Shown in pieces: positions 7,146 to 12,015 of a stretch of DNA of 12,015 nt. Every line of letters begins with the position of its first letter. Position 1 is the first letter of the stretch. This DNA is from Spirochaetales bacterium (GTDB taxonomy: Bacteria > Spirochaetota > Spirochaetia > ARS1246), in the NCBI GenBank assembly GCA_016930115.1, contig JAFGHN010000222.1, positions 1 to 12,015 on the forward strand, read 5' to 3'. Position numbers and translations under genes: made by a program. The notes beneath the pieces were generated by a model, which was not told the DNA's origin, ran no database searches, and saw nothing but the letters and a program-made list of their open reading frames with translations.

Positions 7146-8924
7146 TTACTTGATCACGTCCCGGGCGATATCGTCCAACATCGCCGCTATCCTGGCGTTA
7201 TATTCGGCGTAGAAACTCTCGGGCAAGGTGTAGAGCTCTTCGCGGTTCGCGTAGCGGCCCGCCGCGTCCCGCCGGCCGGGAAACGCGAAATAGAACATGT
7301 GGAACAGCTTGTGATGGGGCGACGGATCGGGGTTATCGCTCTTACGGTAAGCCTCCAGGCATTCGGTCGCGATCGGCGATCCCTTCTCCGCCTCCTTGCG
7401 CGCGTAGTCGCAGACGTCGTCCCACCATTTGCGAAAGAGCTCCGGTTCTCGCTCGGCGAGCACTTCGGTAAAGACGAACTGAAGGCTCGGCGAGACCTTG
7501 TAGTGCAGCCTGCCCTTCCCCGCGCGGCCGATCGTTTTGCGCGTCGCCGTCGAGAGGTCGTCGGCGGAGTGGATATCGACAAGCAGCTGCGCGTCATCGG
7601 CAAGCGCGGACGCCGCGGCCACCCGCGCCCCGAGCGCGTCCAGGCCGTCATCGAGCCGGTAGTCATACCCTTTCTCGACTCCGAAATTGGGCGCTATGTG
7701 GGAAACAGGCAACCCGCGCCGCCGTATCTCCCTCGCGACGAAGGCGATCTCCTCGGCGGTGCTGATACACGAGGCAACCGTCTGCTCGGGAGGAATCTCG
7801 TCAAAGGCGTACTCGAGGTCGAACTCTTCACCGCCGCGAATTGCCGTAATGTGTGAGCAGAGCGCGGCCGTGCCCTCCATGGAATCCCAGAACTTCCCCG
7901 CCAGACGGCCGATGAGATCCTCGTCAAAGCTGTAAGCCCGCCCGCCGAGGCGGAACGGCTCCCGGTGATATGCCAGGACATCTCTCCGTGTCCGGGAGTC
8001 CGGGATCTTCGCCTCAAGCCGTTGCCCGCCGCTGCCGGTTTCACCTAAGGAGGCGTAATCGAGGATGTCCGCCGGGTCTATGGTATAGAAGCTGTAGTAG
8101 CGGGACGCGTCTATCACCTGCTTTGCACGGACAAGCCCGGCGTCCTTCCGCTTGAGCTGGATGTGGTCCGCATCGGCGCCCCACTCGAGCTCGCCGGGAT
8201 ACAGCAACGCGGCGAGGGTTCCCGCCACCCACAACCCTTCGAAGGTGCTGCCGGTGTAACCGCTCTCTATCTCACCAAAACAGTAGGCGTAGTTCCGCTC
8301 CGGCGCCCTCCCCTCCTTCATATCCGAAAGCAGGTTGAGCTCGCGGACCGAGTTCTGGACCGCGTTGGCGGCGTACCCGGTGCGCTCCATCGAGGCGAAG
8401 ATACCCGGCCAAACCCTGGTAGTCATCCTGGTGCCGATCCCGAGCCGCGGTGTGGCGCCAAGCACACGCGGAGCATTGACCGGTTCGAGTGCACGGCAAA
8501 ACCGGTGTATCACCGGAGCGTCCGTCGGGTGGACCGCGATGGAAAGGCCATCTTTGCTCCGGACAAGTTCCGCCGGCGCGCCGAGCAGGTCTTCGCTGCC
8601 TGACGGTCCGATGTTGAGAAAAACGGCCTGCCCGTCATCCAGGCGCGCGAGGAGGTAGACCGATTCTCCCCTCGCCTGGACGGATCCTAACGCGCTGCAG
8701 CCGAGGTCGTGCAAGGCGCGTTCGGAGGCAAGATCCGGCCGCTGCCCGCCGCTCCGCCGATCGCCGTTCCGCGGGCCGCCGGACCGGCGGGCGTTGTGGT
8801 ACCATGCCTCCCACGCATCGATTTTCTGAGCAACACGCCCGGCGGCGGCAGGGAGGTTCCAGCTCCCGGTATCCAGCACTCCGGGGCTCTTTGCAGGATC
8901 GATTGTAATATTACCGATTTTCAT
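7146..8924 (-). CDS. uxaE: UxaE-like tagaturonate/fructuronate epimerase family protein
   Basis: The 592-residue product resembles the UxaE family, whose Thermotoga member interconverts D-tagaturonate and D-fructuronate and so links galacturonate to glucuronate breakdown. Recognisable parts are in the C-terminal half: IAPNFGVEKGYDYR (410-423), LLVDIHSADDLS (447-458), the KGRLHYKVSPSLQFVF stretch (470-485), PELFRKWWD (494-502) and HHKLFHMFYFAF (537-548). The identification rests on remembered motifs, not a search. Residues 40-85 are rich in Arg and Gly and poorly recognisable. The start is ATG 8924, which overlaps the TGA of the upstream gene as ATGA. The open frame continues upstream to 9287 but only as a shadow within the upstream gene. 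No clear ribosome site exists, consistent with coupled translation. It stands between the OSBS-like and aldolase genes of the operon. Confidence 0.7.
   Translation of the reverse strand: MKIGNITIDPAKSPGVLDTGSWNLPAAAGRVAQKIDAWEAWYHNARRSGGPRNGDRRSGGQRPDLASERALHDLGCSALGSVQARGESVYLLARLDDGQAVFLNIGPSGSEDLLGAPAELVRSKDGLSIAVHPTDAPVIHRFCRALEPVNAPRVLGATPRLGIGTRMTTRVWPGIFASMERTGYAANAVQNSVRELNLLSDMKEGRAPERNYAYCFGEIESGYTGSTFEGLWVAGTLAALLYPGELEWGADADHIQLKRKDAGLVRAKQVIDASRYYSFYTIDPADILDYASLGETGSGGQRLEAKIPDSRTRRDVLAYHREPFRLGGRAYSFDEDLIGRLAGKFWDSMEGTAALCSHITAIRGGEEFDLEYAFDEIPPEQTVASCISTAEEIAFVAREIRRRGLPVSHIAPNFGVEKGYDYRLDDGLDALGARVAAASALADDAQLLVDIHSADDLSTATRKTIGRAGKGRLHYKVSPSLQFVFTEVLAEREPELFRKWWDDVCDYARKEAEKGSPIATECLEAYRKSDNPDPSPHHKLFHMFYFAFPGRRDAAGRYANREELYTLPESFYAEYNARIAAMLDDIARDVIK
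8921..8924 (-). other. ATGA stop/start overlap
   Basis: TGA of the OSBS-like gene and ATG of the UxaE-like gene share four bases (ATGA on the minus strand). With no strong Shine-Dalgarno site ahead of this ATG, termination and reinitiation by the same ribosome is the likely mode, which would tie the amounts of the two proteins together. Confidence 0.8.
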
Positions 8925-10030
8925 GGGCCGATCTTCGCATAATGCCGGGTCACCTTGTCGATACGTTCCTGGACAGGTTGATACGGCGTCCCCGCCACCT
9001 CTGAAGCCGTGAACGTACAGTCTTTGTTGAGCACCAGCGCCGGCTCGGTCAGGTCTTGCACATAGAAGGCGCTGGTTGGAAACAGATCGTTGGGGTAGAC
9101 GAAATTGCTCAACGTGGCCAGCTCGTTGCTGATGCCCCCGCCTATGCCGCTTTCGAGCATGCCGCCGACCCACGCGGGAATACCCGCATCCATCGCGAGG
9201 TTGTGAATGGCCACGGCATTCTGCAGCCCGCCGACCCTGCCGCATTTGATGTTGACGTATCGGCACGACTTGAGCCTGATTGCCCATTCCATGTCCCGGA
9301 CGCTCTTGACGGATTCATCCAGGCAAACCGGAGTCTCGAGCTGTTTCTGCAGCTGTGCATGCTCCAACAGATCTGTATGGAAAAGCGGCTGCTCAATCAT
9401 GGCAAGGCCCAGCCTGTCGATTTTCTTGAATAGCGGCGCATCCTCAAGGGTGTAGCCTGAATTGCAGTCTATGTGAAAGGTTGCATCAGGAAAAGCGCCC
9501 CGTACCGCCTTGAGCATTTCCAGGTCCCAGCCGGGTTTAGCTTTTAGCTTCACGCGCTTGTGGCCCTTGTTCAGCGCGCCCTCTATTTTTTCGAGCAGCA
9601 TATCGATGGAATCCTGGACACCGAAATCCGCCCCAGCATGAACGGTTTTACGCGTGCCGCCGAACAGCTCGTGGAGCGGCTTGTTCTGCATCTTCGCCGA
9701 AAGCATCCACCAGGCGATCTCGACTCCCGCTTTGGCAAAGGGGTTGCCCTTGAACATGGACAGCTCCCGGTTGACCGCCTCCGCGCTCTCCAGCTCAACT
9801 CCCACCAGCCGGGGCGCGAAAAACTCTTTGATGCATTGGAAGGCGCTCATTGCGGTCTCAGGGGAATAGGTGGGGGCATAAAACGGCGTCGTTTCCGACC
9901 AGCCGACATACTCTCCGCTAGTTGCCTTTACCAGTACCGAGTGTATGTCGTAATCCTCGCCGTAAGCGGTTCGCCAAGGGTAAATCAGCGGCAATGTGAC
10001 GTAATAGACTTCTATAGTATCGATCTTCAT
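8921..10030 (-). CDS. Enolase-superfamily protein of the o-succinylbenzoate synthase / N-acylamino acid racemase type
   Basis: The 369-residue product aligns along its length with the MenC type 2/NAAAR family. Catalytic Lys161 and Lys163 are in VKLKAK, metal ligands are Asp188 (HIDCN), Glu213 (IEQP) and Asp238 (CLDES), and the opposing lysine Lys262 is in NIKCGRVGG. These lie within a residue or two of the positions I recall for the Amycolatopsis enzyme. GGMLESGIGGG at 289-299 is also typical. Members either dehydrate SHCHC to o-succinylbenzoate in menaquinone synthesis or racemise N-acyl or N-succinyl amino acids. No other men gene is near, and the operon is about sugar acids, so a racemase, epimerase or dehydratase acting on another carboxylate is possible. 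AGGAG at 10037-10041 lies 6 bases before the ATG, and the gap to the URO-D-like gene is 16 bases. Confidence 0.85.
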   Translation of the reverse strand: MKIDTIEVYYVTLPLIYPWRTAYGEDYDIHSVLVKATSGEYVGWSETTPFYAPTYSPETAMSAFQCIKEFFAPRLVGVELESAEAVNRELSMFKGNPFAKAGVEIAWWMLSAKMQNKPLHELFGGTRKTVHAGADFGVQDSIDMLLEKIEGALNKGHKRVKLKAKPGWDLEMLKAVRGAFPDATFHIDCNSGYTLEDAPLFKKIDRLGLAMIEQPLFHTDLLEHAQLQKQLETPVCLDESVKSVRDMEWAIRLKSCRYVNIKCGRVGGLQNAVAIHNLAMDAGIPAWVGGMLESGIGGGISNELATLSNFVYPNDLFPTSAFYVQDLTEPALVLNKDCTFTASEVAGTPYQPVQERIDKVTRHYAKIGP

Positions 10031-10046
10031 TTCGATCTCCTGTTCT

Positions 10047-11204
10047 TCATTTGCGATACGTTCCGATCTCGAGACCCATCTCTACAAAATACCTGTAAGT
10101 TTCATAATCCACCTGCACTGGAACGCTGTGGTCGACCTGGAGTATGTAAGCGTTTCCCGCCATAGCGGCGGGCACCTTTGCTTCGAGTTCCGCTTTCACT
10201 TTGCCGAGGTCGTTGGTGACCAGCACGCGCGCGTCCATCCCCCCGATGAAGGCGACCCGGTCGCCGAAATCACGTGTCAATGCAAGTATATCCATGCCCG
10301 ACTTGGCCTCCAAGGGCTGCAGACAGTCGATCCCCGCGTCGAGAAGGTGGTGCATGAGCGGCGCGACAAAGCCATCGGAATGCAGAATCACCGGCAACTT
10401 TCGCGCATGCGCCCAATCGAATAAGCGCTTATGCGCCGGGAAGATTAAATCCCGGTACATGGCGGGCGACATAAAAGGCCCGTTCTTGAACCCCAAGTCG
10501 TCCCAAACCCAGAGCCCGTCGGGAAGACCTTCAGTCGATACGAGGGTCTCGAGCAGATCGACGGTGAGCCGCGAGTAGACTTCAACCATGTCGCGGACCC
10601 ATTCCGGATCATCCGCCATACCCATGAGGAGGTTTACGTGGCCGCACATCGGTGTCATAAGATCGAACGTGCCGACAGCTCCGAGGGTGAGAAAGAGATT
10701 TTCGGCGCCGCACTTGGCGCGCATCGATCGGTAAAAGGGCCGGTCAATCCGCTTTTCCATGAGGGCCCCATCGAGAAGTTGCGGCTTGACGTGCTCTTCC
10801 CAGCAGGCACGGTCCTGCACCAGGAAGCCGATGTGCTCGGGCGCTCCGGACCTCCCCTTAAGCCATCGCAGCAGCGCGCCGTTGCCGTCCCGCACGGTGC
10901 GGGAGGCTTCATCCTCGGCGACGACGGTATCGCCAGCGCCGGGCTCTGCGATGAGGTCGAGGGCGCGGCACCGTCTGAGGTCAAGCTTGAAGTGGTCCTC
11001 TACTATCTCCACCACCGGGAGGCCCCGGGTCGTATCGCATCCGGCGCCGCTTTCTACCGGCGAACGCGCGGCGGCGCCGGCCGACGCGATATGCCCTTCA
11101 TCGACCCATCTCTGCGCGGTTTCCGCCCAGAAAACTTCGAACAGTCCGATCCGATCAACGGGCTCATGACGGAGGATTTTCGTAATGCGTTCTTTGCTTG
11201 TCAT
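10047..11204 (-). CDS. Uroporphyrinogen decarboxylase-family (URO-D/MtaA-like) protein
   Basis: The 385-residue product belongs to the URO-D superfamily, which includes HemE and the cobalamin:thiol methyltransferases MtaA/CmuA. Supporting segments are TSKERITKILRHEPVDRI at the N-terminus, the W-DDLGFKNGPFMSP region (234-247), LPVILHSDGFV (270-280), LQPLEAKSGMD (295-305), FIGGMDARVL (319-328) and VDHSVPVQVDYETY (357-370). The zinc H-x-C of MtaA reads H-S-D here (275-277), so MtaA-type chemistry is not assured. Such divergent members are common in carbohydrate loci and have no settled role; haem synthesis is unlikely in this context. Residues 40-62 (rich in Ala, Gly, Ser) look like an extra loop. 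The start is ATG 11204, 10 bases after the upstream TAG; the open frame to 11309 intrudes into the neighbour and is not used. The ribosome site is weak. Confidence 0.85.
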   Translation of the reverse strand: MTSKERITKILRHEPVDRIGLFEVFWAETAQRWVDEGHIASAGAAARSPVESGAGCDTTRGLPVVEIVEDHFKLDLRRCRALDLIAEPGAGDTVVAEDEASRTVRDGNGALLRWLKGRSGAPEHIGFLVQDRACWEEHVKPQLLDGALMEKRIDRPFYRSMRAKCGAENLFLTLGAVGTFDLMTPMCGHVNLLMGMADDPEWVRDMVEVYSRLTVDLLETLVSTEGLPDGLWVWDDLGFKNGPFMSPAMYRDLIFPAHKRLFDWAHARKLPVILHSDGFVAPLMHHLLDAGIDCLQPLEAKSGMDILALTRDFGDRVAFIGGMDARVLVTNDLGKVKAELEAKVPAAMAGNAYILQVDHSVPVQVDYETYRYFVEMGLEIGTYRK

Positions 11205-11214
11205 AGTGCAACAT

Positions 11215-12015
11215 CTACCAATTGGTGAAAGATCCGTCTCTTCTGTGGAACCACGGCGTGAACCTCGGTTCGAATGAATACTCGGCCGCAGCTTCTTCGT
11301 TAAACTCAAGTCCCAACCCCGGCGCTTCAGGCGGCAGCATGTATCCGCGCTCGAAGGGCATCTGGACCGGGAAGACGTCGGGCAGGTGGGTGCCCGGAAC
11401 AGCGGTCATCTCCTGGACACCCACATTGGTAGAGGCAAGGCACAGGTGGTTACAGGCCGCAGTGCTCACCGGACCGAGAGGATTGTGAGGGACGATGTCG
11501 ATGTAGTGGGTCTCACACCAGTGGGTCACCTTCAAGGCTTCCGTCAACCCGCCGACGATACAGAGATCGATACGGGCAAAGCTGATGAGCTCCTCCTCGA
11601 TGACTTCCCTGAACTGCCACTTGCCAGCCCATTGTTCACCCGCCGCGATGGGCAACGACACGTGCCGCGCGAGCGTCCTATAGCTGCCGGGATTTTCCGA
11701 TCGTAAAGGGTCCTCGATGAAGAAAGGTTTGTACGGCTCGAGCTCCTTACACAAACGGATGACCATCGGCGTATCCAGACGCGTATGTACATCCAGACAA
11801 ATCTCCGTCTCCCATCCGACCGCCTCACGAACAGCCTTTACCTGCTCCACGGCGAAACCGATGGACTCGATGGGTTCGAACATGCCGGGTTCGGTTTCGT
11901 ACAAGTGCCAGCGCAGATACTTCCAGCCGTCCTCTTTGTCCTGCAGGGAGTTCTTTGTCAATCCGTCGATATTGCCGTCAGGGTTCTGCGTATGGTGATA
12001 GCACACCACCTTGTC
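11215..12015 (-). CDS. Galactonate dehydratase (DgoD)-like enolase-superfamily protein, 5' end outside window
   Basis: The last 266 residues are visible, and the frame is open to the window edge. Catalytic features (fragment numbering) are LDVHTR with Asp75 and His77, FFIEDP with Glu101, AAGEQW with Glu127 and the general base His177 in VPHNPLGP. The D-x-H-x-R plus PH-PLGP arrangement fits the mandelate-racemase subgroup that contains D-galactonate dehydratase, better than the RspA/ManD group. Such enzymes remove water from an aldonate to give a 2-keto-3-deoxy acid with Mg2+ in the cytoplasm. The exact acid cannot be decided. The C-terminal tail (PGLGLEFNEEAAAEY) is family-typical. A GTG occurs at 12009 but reads mid-protein, so it is not a start. 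The stop is TAG, 10 bases ahead of the URO-D-like gene, making this the first visible gene of the run. Confidence 0.85.
   Translation of the reverse strand, partial: DKVVCYHHTQNPDGNIDGLTKNSLQDKEDGWKYLRWHLYETEPGMFEPIESIGFAVEQVKAVREAVGWETEICLDVHTRLDTPMVIRLCKELEPYKPFFIEDPLRSENPGSYRTLARHVSLPIAAGEQWAGKWQFREVIEEELISFARIDLCIVGGLTEALKVTHWCETHYIDIVPHNPLGPVSTAACNHLCLASTNVGVQEMTAVPGTHLPDVFPVQMPFERGYMLPPEAPGLGLEFNEEAAAEYSFEPRFTPWFHRRDGSFTNW

Noticed and set aside
6097..7212. 371-codon plus-strand open frame
   Set aside because: Antisense to both the SDR and the aldolase genes, whose catalytic motifs are intact.
8925..9287. Upstream in-frame extension of the UxaE-like gene to 9287 (713 residues)
   Set aside because: It lies entirely within the OSBS-like gene in another frame; the ATG at 8924 starts the recognisable protein and forms an ATGA junction.
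8921..10030. Menaquinone-pathway menC
   Set aside because: Family match is good, but there is no other men gene and the surrounding operon concerns sugar acids; function left open.
11205..11309. Upstream extension of the URO-D-like gene by 35 residues
   Set aside because: It overlaps the end of the DgoD-like gene, while TSKERITKILRHEPVDR just after ATG 11204 is the family's normal N-terminus.

Overview
The window is bacterial DNA, fairly GC-rich (high fifties percent by eye) and densely coded. It carries a catabolic locus for sugars and sugar acids. Purine-rich Shine-Dalgarno sites (AAGGAG, AGGAGG) precede most genes, TTG and GTG starts occur, and genes are nearly end to end. All three stop codons are used, including TAG three times. 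The family mix (UxaE-like epimerase, FSA-type aldolase, URO-D-like protein, MttB-like methyltransferase, clan-D-like glycosidase) suggests an anaerobic or fermentative carbohydrate degrader, perhaps a spirochaete or a related uncultured lineage. That placement is a guess; no marker gene is present. No RNA gene, mobile element, CRISPR array, transporter or regulator was seen.

Layout. (A) Positions 12015 to 5673, minus strand: one tightly packed six-gene run. In transcription order it holds a DgoD-like sugar-acid dehydratase (5' end outside the window), a URO-D-family protein, an enolase-superfamily protein of the OSBS/N-acylamino-acid-racemase type, a UxaE-like tagaturonate epimerase, an FSA/transaldolase-like aldolase and a short-chain dehydrogenase. 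Gaps are 10, 16, -4, 11 and 1 bases. (B) Positions 4768 to 5688, plus strand: one sugar-isomerase-type TIM-barrel gene. It converges on run A with a 16-base overlap and diverges from run C across 58 bases. (C) Positions 4709 to 1, minus strand: a clan-D-like glycoside hydrolase, a PanE/ApbA-family oxidoreductase and, after a 242-base gap, an MttB-family (COG5598) methyltransferase without a pyrrolysine codon, cut by the window edge.

How it may work together (inference). The glycosidase would release a sugar or uronic acid. The TIM-barrel isomerase, UxaE-like epimerase and SDR would interconvert ketose, uronate and aldonate forms. The DgoD-like enzyme would dehydrate an aldonate to a 2-keto-3-deoxy acid, and the FSA-like enzyme would cleave or transfer a dihydroxyacetone unit. 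The MttB-like and URO-D-like proteins belong to families that handle methyl groups with corrinoid proteins, so the natural substrate may be methylated. No corrinoid protein is visible to confirm this. Several enzymes carry altered or unexpected key residues (PanE-like, FSA-like, OSBS-like outside any menaquinone context), so the actual substrate may differ from the textbook ones.
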